Shown piece by piece: positions 1 through 5,060 of a DNA stretch of 5,065 bases. Position numbers and translations under genes: made by a program. Each line of letters begins with the position of its first letter. Positions within the stretch are counted from its first letter, which is position 1. This stretch comes from Parcubacteria group bacterium GW2011_GWB1_42_6 (lineage in GTDB: Bacteria > Patescibacteriota > Minisyncoccia > Portnoybacterales > GWB1-42-6): NCBI GenBank assembly GCA_000997475.1, contig LCEC01000044.1, positions 1 to 5,065 on the forward strand, in the 5' to 3' direction. Below the pieces are notes generated by a model, which was not told where the DNA came from, did no database searches, and saw only the letters and a list, made by a program, of their open reading frames with translations.

Positions 1-1107
1 AAAACCCGGATCGTTTATTTCATCAATAACTCCCTCGAATTCCTGCGGACAACCCATGGAAGCGGGAAGTTTCAATTTATTCTTGGCAAATTCAACCAGT
101 CCCGGAAGTTTTACTCCTTCGCCCACGAGCACTACGCCGGCCGGCAGCAAACCCAAGCGATCGATTTTTTTCAATTCTTTATTTACCAAGTCAAAAAGCT
201 CATTGACTCTGGCTTCAATAATTTCAATGACTTCCAAACGAGAGACTTGCTCGTTTTCGCTTTCTTCCAACTTGCTCAAATCAATCATATCTCGGCGGCC
301 GGCTTGCGACGGACGAAGCGAACCATATTCGAGTTTGACTTTTTCGGCCGTATCAACCGAGGTCCTTAAACCAATGGCGATATCATTGGTAATATGCATA
401 CTGCCCACGGGCAAAACTTTGCAATGTAAAATATCACCCTCTTCAAAAACCGCCATTCCGGTTGTGCCGCCCCCTATGTCCAAAACCAAAACTCCCAATT
501 CTTTTTGTCTTTTATTTAAAATCGATCTGCTCGAAGCCAACGGCGAAACCAAAATTCCTTCCGCCGAGAGATCCGTTTCCCGAAGACATTTGATGAGATT
601 TTTTATAAAAGGCGTGGATCCTTCCACGAGCAACGAATCCACTTCCAATCTTACGCCGTGCATTCCAACCGGATCCTTGAGGGAATCTTGGCTGTCCACG
701 GTGAAACGCCTGGGCAAGGTGTGCAAAATTTCAAAATTCGGGGAAACGGATATGGCCGAGGAAGCATTGACGGCGCGATTCTTGTCTTCTTCGGAAATTT
801 CGCCGTCAGCCCGGGAAACCGCCACCACACCCCGGCTTAATCGGCAATTGATATGAGATCCCCCGACATTCACGAACACATGGTCTATTTTTATTCCGGC
901 GTTTTTTTCCAATATTTCTTTGGCCCGGGATATATTTTTGGAAGTTTCGACAACATCCACCACCACTCCGCGGCGCACGCCTTGGGAAGAAATTTTGGAA
1001 ACGCCAATAATTTGAGGATTTGAATCCCCCTCCTTGATTTTGGCTGCCGCCATGCGAACATTGCAGGTGCCAACGTCTAAACCGACGATTACTTTTTCTC
1101 TCGTCAT
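1..1107 (-). CDS. ftsA: Cell division protein FtsA, 3' end cut by window edge
   Basis: Actin-like ATPase that tethers FtsZ filaments to the cytoplasmic membrane and recruits the divisome. The frame is open from the ATG at 1107 to the window edge, giving 369 codons with no stop; the usual length is about 400-420, so roughly the last 40 residues, including the membrane-targeting amphipathic helix, lie outside. Visible: the phosphate-1 motif VGLDVGT (residues 8-14), the FtsA-specific 1C-domain stretch GVVAVSRADGEIS (about 93-105), DPVGMHGVRLEV (about 145-156), the phosphate-2 motif LDIGGGTTG (209-217), HITNDIAIGLRTS (about 239-251), and the adenosine-motif region GVVLVGEGVKLPG (about 324-336). 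In the last, the usual T-G-G is V-G-E (E330), a deviation. It is separated from ybeY by 57 bases and has no Shine-Dalgarno sequence. In many bacteria ftsZ follows ftsA, which would lie off the left edge; that cannot be seen here. Confidence 0.95.
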   Translation of the reverse strand, partial: MTREKVIVGLDVGTCNVRMAAAKIKEGDSNPQIIGVSKISSQGVRRGVVVDVVETSKNISRAKEILEKNAGIKIDHVFVNVGGSHINCRLSRGVVAVSRADGEISEEDKNRAVNASSAISVSPNFEILHTLPRRFTVDSQDSLKDPVGMHGVRLEVDSLLVEGSTPFIKNLIKCLRETDLSAEGILVSPLASSRSILNKRQKELGVLVLDIGGGTTGMAVFEEGDILHCKVLPVGSMHITNDIAIGLRTSVDTAEKVKLEYGSLRPSQAGRRDMIDLSKLEESENEQVSRLEVIEIIEARVNELFDLVNKELKKIDRLGLLPAGVVLVGEGVKLPGLVEFAKNKLKLPASMGCPQEFEGVIDEINDPGF

Positions 1108-1118
1108 TTAGTGAAAAT

Positions 1119-1147
1119 ATTATGCGAATGCGGACTTCCGCGCAAAA
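1119..1147 (-). promoter_or_regulatory. Possible promoter before ftsA
   Basis: On the minus strand a CATAAT hexamer (1124 to 1119), five of six matches to the -10 consensus, lies 17 bases downstream of TTTTGC (1147 to 1142), a poor -35. The -10 ends about 11 bases before the ftsA ATG, so the leader would be only a few bases long. The spacer contains a small hairpin, GCGG/CCGC with a 4-base loop, at 1130-1141. The match is weak and the region is AT-rich, so it may be chance. Confidence 0.22.
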
Positions 1148-1164
1148 AATATGAGCTAGGGAAA

Positions 1165-1497
1165 CTATAGCTTGAGATCTTTCACTATTTTTCTTTCTAT
1201 GCCCTCCATTTCATCCGCTTCTTTTTTTGATCTTTCGTGATCGTATCCCTTCAGGTGGACTATACCATGGACAAGAAGCCGGGTCAATTCAAAATTAAGC
1301 GAAGTTTTCAACAGGTCCGCTTGTCTTTGGGCTTGCGCCAGACAAATAAAAATTTCGTTCAATTCCTCAAAGCTCAAAACATCGGTAACCGCGTCTTTAC
1401 CGCGATATTTTTTGTTTATTTCCCTGATTTTATCTTCTCCAACGATTACCAGGCTTATTTGTTTTAGTTTTTCTCCGCCAAAAAAACCAACTGCCAT
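1165..1497 (-). CDS. ybeY: Endoribonuclease YbeY (rRNA maturation factor), start uncertain
   Basis: Zinc-dependent single-strand endoribonuclease of the UPF0054 family, involved in 16S rRNA 3'-end maturation and ribosome quality control. The signature HGIVHLKGYDH carries the three metal-binding histidines (H77, H81, H87 counted from the ATG at 1497). YRGKDAVTDVLSF (31-43) holds the conserved Arg and T-x-VLSF block, and NEIFICLAQA (47-56) matches the family's G-[DE]-I-x-I strand. From this ATG the protein has 110 residues, against about 150 usual, and lacks the first strand and helix. The same frame continues upstream, without ATG, GTG or TTG, and encodes LDISNLTNEKVDEESLQKAA, which looks like the missing YbeY N-terminus (see 1498-1572). 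The real start is therefore probably a rare codon (CTG at 1560 or ATT at 1554). The stop is TAG. It sits between the yqeY-like gene and ftsA; its function fits the neighbouring rpsU and yqeY. Confidence 0.9.
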   Translation of the reverse strand: MAVGFFGGEKLKQISLVIVGEDKIREINKKYRGKDAVTDVLSFEELNEIFICLAQAQRQADLLKTSLNFELTRLLVHGIVHLKGYDHERSKKEADEMEGIERKIVKDLKL

Positions 1498-1572
1498 ACC
1501 GGCGGCTTTTTGAAGAGATTCTTCGTCTACTTTTTCGTTAGTAAGATTTGAAATATCCAGAAAATTTAATTT
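1498..1572 (-). other. Probable N-terminal coding extension of ybeY without a normal start codon
   Basis: In frame with ybeY, 25 sense codons precede the first ATG after an in-frame TGA at 1575-1573. Their translation from CTG at 1560 is LDISNLTNEKVDEESLQKAAG, which resembles the beta1-alpha1 start of YbeY proteins. No ATG, GTG or TTG occurs in this stretch; only CTG (1560-1558) and ATT (1554-1552) could initiate. An in-frame ATG at 1596-1594 exists but is cut off by the TGA seven codons later. No Shine-Dalgarno sequence is seen before any of these. The homology judgement is by eye. Confidence 0.6.
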
Positions 1573-1678
1573 TCAATTTTCAATATCTAAACTCATATCT
1601 AAACTCGGTTAAGAGAGCATTCGTTTGAAAATTAAATATTGGAAATTGAATATTGATTGAAAATTGGATTATTGAAAA
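1562..1678. repeat. AT-rich inverted and direct repeat between yqeY-like gene and ybeY
   Basis: The spacer is built from variants of the word TTGAAAATTG/CAATTTTCAA. The arms at 1573-1590 and 1632-1649 are inverted copies matching at 16 of 18 positions around a 41-base centre. A perfect tandem duplication of ATATCTAAACTC lies at 1583-1606. Further TTGAAAATT copies run up to the stop codon of the yqeY-like gene at 1679. There is no coding potential. The left end overlaps or abuts the apparent 5' end of ybeY. The words resemble low-complexity repeats; no transposase or target duplication is seen. Confidence 0.6.
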
Positions 1679-2173
1679 TTATTTCTCGAGTTCTTCTTTG
1701 GCGATTTTATTCACTAGCCCTCCATCGGCTTTGCCTTTCACCCGAGGCATTAAAACTTTCATCAATTTGCCCAAATCTTGCGATCCGGAAGCTCCGCTTT
1801 CCTTGATTGCTTCAAGCACCTGGTTTCTGATTTCTTCTTCAGCCATTTGCCGGGGCAAATAAGCGGTTAAAATCGCCGCTTCGACTTCTTCTTGGCTGGC
1901 AAGTTCGGGCCTGCCTCCTTGCCGATACTGATTGATTGAATCCCGGCGTTTTTTAACTTCGCCGAAAACAACTTCTATCATCTCTTCGTCGTTTAAAGCG
2001 CTTCGCGAGTCCAAATCGCCTTCCTGATTTCCCGACTTTATCAATTTTGAACGCTTCTCAAGCTCCTTGTTTTTAACAGTCGAATTGAGCATCCGAAGAG
2101 TGGAGACTCTTGATTCGTCTTTAGCCTTGAAAGCTTCTTTGTAGTCTTGGCTGATTTTTTCTTTAAGAGTCAT
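1679..2173 (-). CDS. yqeY: GatB/YqeY domain protein
   Basis: Small cytoplasmic protein of the YqeY family, related to the C-terminal tRNA-binding domain of the amidotransferase subunit GatB. The family is thought to bind tRNA, but its exact role is not established. The 164 residues start with MTLKEKISQDYKEAFKAKD. The family pattern is clear: an N-terminal helical part with RVSTLRMLNSTVKNKE (22-37), then GEVKKRRDSINQYRQGGRPELA (71-92), YLPRQM (105-110), and the C-terminal domain with DLGKLMKVL (133-141) and GKADGGLVNKIAKEEL (147-162). It is slightly longer than the usual 148 or so because of a polar stretch at about 41-60. A Met at 2227 in the same frame adds 18 residues with no family resemblance that fall inside the repeat element, so the ATG at 2173 is preferred. 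There is no Shine-Dalgarno sequence. The rpsU-yqeY order is also common in Firmicutes. The stop is TAA. Confidence 0.93.
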   Translation of the reverse strand: MTLKEKISQDYKEAFKAKDESRVSTLRMLNSTVKNKELEKRSKLIKSGNQEGDLDSRSALNDEEMIEVVFGEVKKRRDSINQYRQGGRPELASQEEVEAAILTAYLPRQMAEEEIRNQVLEAIKESGASGSQDLGKLMKVLMPRVKGKADGGLVNKIAKEELEK

Positions 2174-2222
2174 AGAAACGATACGAACAAATGCGAACCT
2201 TATGCCAACCCGCCAGCCAATA

Positions 2223-2307
2223 GCCAAAGCTGATCAGATTATATTTTATGGATAAAGCAAACTTTATGTTGATTATCTATAATAATCCGATCGCTATCGG
2301 CTTTGGC
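2223..2307. repeat. Hairpin 1 within the spacer element
   Basis: GCCAAAGCTGAT (2223-2234) and ATCGGCTTTGGC (2296-2307) pair at 11 of 12 positions. Inside them GATTAT/ATAATC-type segments can continue the stem with bulges. The tip is a perfect hairpin, ATAAAG (2252-2257), loop CAAA, CTTTAT (2262-2267). It contributes one arm of the apparent branched structure of the 2180-2467 element. Confidence 0.5.
2238..2243 (-). promoter_or_regulatory. Possible -10 element before yqeY-like gene
   Basis: On the minus strand a perfect TATAAT reads from 2243 to 2238, about 65 bases before the yqeY-like ATG. It would give a leader of roughly 55-60 bases covering the left outer arm of the repeat element. No recognisable -35 hexamer lies 16-18 bases upstream, and the setting is AT-rich hairpin sequence, so this is only a candidate. 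Confidence 0.2.
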
Positions 2308-2312
2308 GCGCG

Positions 2313-2400
2313 GCAAACCGCGAACGGGAATCCGGACATTCAATGTCCGGGATCTCGACATTGAATGTCCGAAATTCATTAATTCATTTTCGCGGTTCGC
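2313..2400. repeat. Hairpin 2 with twin CGGACATT palindromes
   Basis: The outer stem is GCAAACCGCGAA (2313-2324) with TTCGCGGTTCGC (2389-2400), 11 of 12 paired, the twelfth being a U-G wobble if transcribed on the minus strand. Inside are two further palindromes: CCGGACATT-C-AATGTCCGG (2332-2350), a perfect 9-base-arm hairpin, and GACATT-G-AATGTC (2357-2369), a copy of the same core in inverse orientation lacking one G on its left arm. The two palindromes can also pair with each other. No T-run follows on either strand, so this is not a standard terminator. Confidence 0.6.
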
Positions 2401-2471
2401 TCTCCTTCATATAAGCTAAGCCATAGAGGGTAAAATAAAGTTGGCATATCATTTGTAGGTTCGTATCATAA

Positions 2472-2735
2472 TTACTTTTTTATGATTTTAATCTGTTCCT
2501 TCGGAATCAATTGGCCTTCTTCCAAAAGACCCATTTTGATCATTTCTTTTCTCTGCGCGCGCAATTGTTCTCTTCGCAGAGCCGAAGATTTTATCAATCG
2601 CTTGGTTTTCTTTTTCTTGTAAAATCTCGATTTTCTGGCGTTGATCAAAACACCGCTTTGCTGGACGCGGCGGGGAAATCTCCTTAACAACGAGCCAACC
2701 GGCTCTTTTTCTTTTCTTCTCACTTCGATAGGCAT
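2472..2735 (-). CDS. rpsU: 30S ribosomal protein bS21
   Basis: Small basic protein of the 30S subunit, located near the 3' end of 16S rRNA and the anti-Shine-Dalgarno region, and involved in translation initiation. The 87 residues contain the family core: MPIEVRRKEKEPVGSLLRRF (1-20), the RRVQQSGVL stretch (22-30), and RKSRFYKKKKTKR (34-46), matching the usual LRRF...G...R..FY..P..KR pattern. The lysine-rich K40-K43 replaces the common EKPT. A C-terminal tail of about 25-30 residues (roughly 60-87) goes beyond the classical protein of about 58-70 residues. The start is firm: AAGGGGGTG, complementary to the 16S 3' end with one G-U wobble, lies six bases before the ATG. It follows the HIT gene after 105 bases and precedes the yqeY-like gene. 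The stop is TAA. Confidence 0.93.
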   Translation of the reverse strand: MPIEVRRKEKEPVGSLLRRFPRRVQQSGVLINARKSRFYKKKKTKRLIKSSALRREQLRAQRKEMIKMGLLEEGQLIPKEQIKIIKK

Positions 2736-2741
2736 TTAAAA

Positions 2742-2750
2742 CACCCCCTT
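2742..2750 (-). promoter_or_regulatory. Strong Shine-Dalgarno sequence of rpsU
   Basis: Minus-strand AAGGGGGTG (2750 to 2742), six bases upstream of the rpsU ATG, pairs over nine bases with the 16S rRNA 3' tail, allowing one G-U wobble. The other six genes in the window show no comparable purine-rich sequence before their starts, so it stands out. It fixes the rpsU start and may be a control point (see findings). Confidence 0.8.
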
Positions 2751-2759
2751 CTTGTTTAT

Positions 2760-2839
2760 CCTACAGAATTACGGATCTTTACGGATGATACGAATAGAAT
2801 CAAATCCGTAATATCCGTACTAATCCGTAATTCCGTAGG
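2760..2839. repeat. 80-base imperfect palindrome in the rpsU leader
   Basis: Arms of 30 bases (2760-2789 and 2810-2839) match as inverted copies at 24 of 30 positions around a 20-base centre. They are built from repeats of TACGGAT/ATCCGTA, which occur twice in the left arm and, with the centre, three more times in the right half. The palindrome occupies almost the whole HIT-rpsU spacer: it begins one base after the HIT stop codon and ends ten bases before the rpsU Shine-Dalgarno sequence. It could be a repeat-derived insertion, a leader structure controlling rpsU, or an mRNA-stabilising hairpin after HIT. There is no T-run after the stem on the minus strand, which speaks against a simple intrinsic terminator. 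Confidence 0.65.
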
Positions 2840-2840
2840 G

Positions 2841-3188
2841 TTATTCTATCGGTTTTATATTCTCGCTTAACCTGGCTCCCCCGATCAAATGCAAATGGAT
2901 ATGCGGCACTTCCTGACCGCCGTTTTCTTTGACGCGAAAAAGCAATTTGTAGCCGCTTGAATCGATTTTTAAATCTTCGGCTATCTTTTTTGCCGCCATT
3001 ATCATCCGTCCCATCAATTTTTCATCCTCATCTTCCAAATCGGCAATCGATTCAATATGCTCTTTCGGAATTATCAGCACATGAACGGGAGCCAATGGAT
3101 GAATGTCATTAAAAGCCATCACCAAGTCGTCTTCGTAGAGCAAATCCGTTTTAATTTCTTTATTCGCTATCCGGCAAAAGATATCCAT
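2841..3188 (-). CDS. HIT-family nucleotide hydrolase/transferase (HinT-like)
   Basis: Cytoplasmic histidine-triad protein of the HinT branch, expected to hydrolyse phosphoramidates or adenylates such as lysyl-AMP; the true substrate cannot be told from sequence. The 115 residues give MDIFCRI at the start, YEDDLVMAFNDIHPLAPVHV (18-37), IPKEHI (40-45) and GGQEVPHIHLHLIGG (90-104), with the triad H96, H98, H100. Two usual features differ. The N-terminal C-x-x-C zinc pair is reduced to one Cys (C5, with D2 in the first position). The Asn normally found before the GGQ loop is not evident in FRVKENGGQ. Catalytic histidines are intact. The ATG lies one base after the hisS stop, so it is very likely co-transcribed and translationally coupled. 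A link to aminoacyl-adenylate clean-up beside hisS is a guess. The stop is TAA. Confidence 0.92.
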   Translation of the reverse strand: MDIFCRIANKEIKTDLLYEDDLVMAFNDIHPLAPVHVLIIPKEHIESIADLEDEDEKLMGRMIMAAKKIAEDLKIDSSGYKLLFRVKENGGQEVPHIHLHLIGGARLSENIKPIE

Positions 3189-3189
3189 A

Positions 3190-4476
3190 TCACTTGCTTA
3201 ATCTTTTTTTAATTTCTTCCACGATTTTATCCTGCGAAACTATTTCTTGCGCTCCCGTGGCCATATCGCGAATTATAATCGTCCTGTCCAAAGCTTCTTG
3301 TTGGCCCAGAATCAAAGAAAATTTGACTCCCAAGCGGTCGGCGATTTTTAATTGCGCCTTGATTGAATCCCGGCTCAAAGATTCCGCCGCCACGATTCCG
3401 GCCTGATGCAGGTTTTCAAAAAGTTTAAGACTCTTTTTCTTTCCCATATCTCCCAATTGCACCAGAAAAACTTTTGGATTAAAAAGAGACGGAGTCCTCA
3501 CTTCTTCTTTTTTCATGGCAAGAATTATTCTGTCCGCGCCGAGTCCCACGCCGACAGCCGGAGTGGGTTTGCCGCCGAGTTCTTCTATCAAATCATCATA
3601 GCGTCCGCCTCCGCCCAAAGAAATGCCGGAAGCTTTTTCGTCGCCGTCCATCCAAATTTCAAAAACGGTTTTGGTGTAATAATCCAACCCCCGCACGAGG
3701 GAGCTGTTGAGAAAATAAGGAATTTCGAGTTCATCCAAAAATTCAAGAACTTTTTTGAAATGATTTTTGCAATCGGGACAGATATAATCGATGGAAGCCG
3801 GAGCTTGGGATTTTACAAGCTGGCATTTTTCTTCTTTGCAATCCAAAAGACGCAAAGGATTTTCTTTGAGCCGCCTCTGGCAATCGGGACAAAGTTTGCT
3901 TTTTCTGCTTCGATAATAATCCACGAGAGACCGCCTGTAAGCCGGCCGGCATTGCGGACAGCCGATGCTATTTAATTGAATATTAATTTTTTTTAACCCA
4001 AGATTTCTTAGAAGATGAACGCAAAATTGAATTATCTGCGCGTCTAAGATCGGCTCTTTATCGCCGATCGCTTCCAAGTCAAATTGATAAAGCTGCCTAT
4101 AGCGCCCTTGCTGGGGCTGCTCATAACGAAAAAGAGGGCCGAACGAAAAAAGCTTGATGGGCTGGGGCATATTGGAAAGGCCGTCCTGCAAATAAGCCCT
4201 AACAATCCCCGGCGTAAATTCCGGCCTTAAAGCGAACGTATGGCCGCCCGGAGTTTTCAAAACATACATTTGTTTGGTGACAATATCGGTGGTGGCGCCG
4301 GTTCCTCGCGCGTAAAGTTCATAATCTTCAAACATCGGCAAATCAATTTTTTGAAAACCGTAATCCTGCGCCAATTCTTTGGCGGTTTTATAAAATTTCT
4401 CCCAATAAGGCTGGGTATCGGGCAAAATATCGTACGTGCCCTTGGGAGCCTGAAATTCTTTTGTCTTTTTCTTCAT
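3190..4476 (-). CDS. hisS: Histidine--tRNA ligase (HisRS)
   Basis: Class II aminoacyl-tRNA synthetase charging tRNA-His with histidine in the cytoplasm. It has 428 residues, the usual length. Visible: N-terminal PKGTYDILPD (11-20), LRPEFTPGIVRA (83-94), motif 2 with FRYEQPQQGRYRQLYQFDLEAIG (116-138, Arg 117 and 125), HisA motif LVRGLDYYTKTVFE (260-273), HisB motif GGGGRYDDL (288-296), motif 3 region VGVGLGADR (308-316) and an anticodon-binding domain from about 335 (SIKAQLKIADRLG, 371-383). The insertion domain carries four Cys pairs (C173/C176, C196/C199, C213/C218, C233/C236), a zinc-type insertion seen in many bacterial HisRS. Motif 3 has Asp 315 where Glu is usual. The ATG at 4476 is chosen; a Met at 4521 in frame would overlap lepB and add 15 unrelated residues. 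Ten bases separate it from lepB, and its TGA is one base before the HIT start. Confidence 0.97.
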   Translation of the reverse strand: MKKKTKEFQAPKGTYDILPDTQPYWEKFYKTAKELAQDYGFQKIDLPMFEDYELYARGTGATTDIVTKQMYVLKTPGGHTFALRPEFTPGIVRAYLQDGLSNMPQPIKLFSFGPLFRYEQPQQGRYRQLYQFDLEAIGDKEPILDAQIIQFCVHLLRNLGLKKINIQLNSIGCPQCRPAYRRSLVDYYRSRKSKLCPDCQRRLKENPLRLLDCKEEKCQLVKSQAPASIDYICPDCKNHFKKVLEFLDELEIPYFLNSSLVRGLDYYTKTVFEIWMDGDEKASGISLGGGGRYDDLIEELGGKPTPAVGVGLGADRIILAMKKEEVRTPSLFNPKVFLVQLGDMGKKKSLKLFENLHQAGIVAAESLSRDSIKAQLKIADRLGVKFSLILGQQEALDRTIIIRDMATGAQEIVSQDKIVEEIKKRLSK

Positions 4477-4486
4477 AATTTTGGTG

Positions 4487-5044
4487 TTAGTTTGAATACC
4501 TAAGTTCGCCAAAAACTTCAAGGGTTTGGGGCGGCCAGGCTCTTAAGAAAACTTTTCCCAGAATATTTTTTCTGGGAAGAATTCCCCAAAAACGGGAGTC
4601 GGACGAAGATTGGCGATTGTCGCCCAAAACGAAAAAATCATTTAAACCCAGGCTCTGGCTGATTTCCCCCGAAGTTCTGATTCCGCCCGGAATATAATCC
4701 GATTCATCCAAAACAAAACCCAATGGATGTTCGCTGTTGAATATCCTCACCTGGCCGTTCAAAATTTCAATTCTCTCGCCCGGAAGGCCGATTACTCTTT
4801 TAATAAAAAATTGCGATTCATCCTGGGGATATCTGAAAATAACCACGTCGCCCCGTTTGGGATCACTGAAACGATATGAAATCTCATTGATAATCAGATA
4901 CTGCCCGTCTTCAAAATTCGGCTCCATGGAAGCTCCTTTGACGAAGAAAGGTTGAATCAAAAAATATCTTACAGGCAGTATTATCGCCAAAGCGATTACC
5001 GTAATCTTAAAAACTTCCCACATGAACGTTAAAAGAGATTTCAT
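4487..5044 (-). CDS. lepB: Signal peptidase I
   Basis: Membrane-bound serine protease (family S26) that cleaves signal peptides from exported proteins on the outer face of the cytoplasmic membrane. The 185 residues match the short, single-anchor Gram-positive-like form. One transmembrane helix lies at about 10-30. The nucleophile motif is GASMEPNF (Ser 39), followed by RGDVVIFRYP (64-73). The general-base Lys 82 is in FIKRVIGLPGERIEI (80-94). The last box is VLGDNRQSSSDSRFWGILP (139-157) with Gly 141, Asp 142, Asn 143, Ser 148, Asp 149 and Arg 151. All catalytic residues are present. The start at 5044 gives a short charged N-terminus before the anchor; a second Met at residue 8 (5023) is possible. 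No Shine-Dalgarno sequence is seen. It is first of the tightly packed lepB-hisS-HIT group. The stop is TAA. Confidence 0.95.
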   Translation of the reverse strand: MKSLLTFMWEVFKITVIALAIILPVRYFLIQPFFVKGASMEPNFEDGQYLIINEISYRFSDPKRGDVVIFRYPQDESQFFIKRVIGLPGERIEILNGQVRIFNSEHPLGFVLDESDYIPGGIRTSGEISQSLGLNDFFVLGDNRQSSSDSRFWGILPRKNILGKVFLRAWPPQTLEVFGELRYSN

Positions 5045-5051
5045 TTATATA

Positions 5052-5060
5052 TGTTATAAT
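5052..5060 (+). promoter_or_regulatory. Extended -10-like motif at right edge (TGTTATAAT)
   Basis: The plus strand reads TGTTATAAT, a perfect TATAAT preceded by TG one base upstream, pointing out of the window, so a divergent gene could start just beyond 5065. On the minus strand the same bases read TATAAC (5058 to 5053), ending eight bases before the lepB ATG, which would give lepB a nearly leaderless transcript. No -35 can be judged for lepB because the sequence ends, and none is evident for the plus strand. Confidence 0.25.

Larger units (their letters stand above)
2180..2467. repeat. Nested inverted-repeat element filling the rpsU-yqeY spacer
   Basis: The 298-base spacer between the rpsU stop (2472) and the yqeY-like start (2173) is nearly all palindromic. 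Outer arms: GATACGAAC (2180-2188) pairs with GTTCGTATC (2459-2467), AAATG (2189-2193) with CATTT (2450-2454), and TATGCCAAC (2201-2209) with GTTGGCATA (2440-2448). CGAACCT (2194-2200) can alternatively pair with AGGTTCG (2457-2463). The arms enclose hairpins at 2223-2307 and 2313-2400. There is no credible ORF inside. It could be a non-autonomous mobile palindrome (MITE or REP-like) or a structured RNA in the mRNA between the two genes. No clear target-site duplication is visible. Wobble pairs favour the minus strand in one hairpin and the plus strand in the other, so the transcribed strand cannot be decided from them. Confidence 0.65.

Noticed and set aside
56..856. 266-codon open frame on the plus strand
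   Set aside because: It is antisense to ftsA, shows no family resemblance and is Ser/Pro/Thr-rich as expected for a shadow frame. The minus-strand frame carries all FtsA motifs.
891..1073. 60-codon minus-strand frame
   Set aside because: It overlaps the FtsA N-terminus in another frame and has no resemblance to a known protein.
1130..1141. GC-rich mini-hairpin after ybeY as a terminator
   Set aside because: The stem is only 4-5 bases and no T-run follows on the minus strand; the T-run precedes it.
1573..1596. TGA recoding (as in Gracilibacteria or Absconditabacteria) to join the ATG at 1596 to ybeY
   Set aside because: None of the seven coding frames has an internal TGA, and hisS ends in TGA one base before the HIT start. 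The joined N-terminus would also be longer than usual.
2174..2227. Upstream yqeY start at 2227
   Set aside because: The extra 18 residues are encoded by the inverted-repeat element and do not match the YqeY family, which starts at MTLKEKI.
2180..2467. CRISPR array or integration site
   Set aside because: The repeats are inverted and nested rather than regularly spaced direct repeats with unique spacers, and there are no cas genes or integrase.
3406..3975. 189-codon open frame on the plus strand, and others at 3194-3406, 4240-4503 and 4737-4955
   Set aside because: They lie antisense within hisS and lepB, whose minus-strand proteins are complete and motif-rich; no domain is recognisable.
4477..4521. 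Upstream hisS start at 4521
   Set aside because: It would overlap lepB and add 15 residues without resemblance to HisRS; the ATG at 4476 begins directly before the usual N-terminal block.
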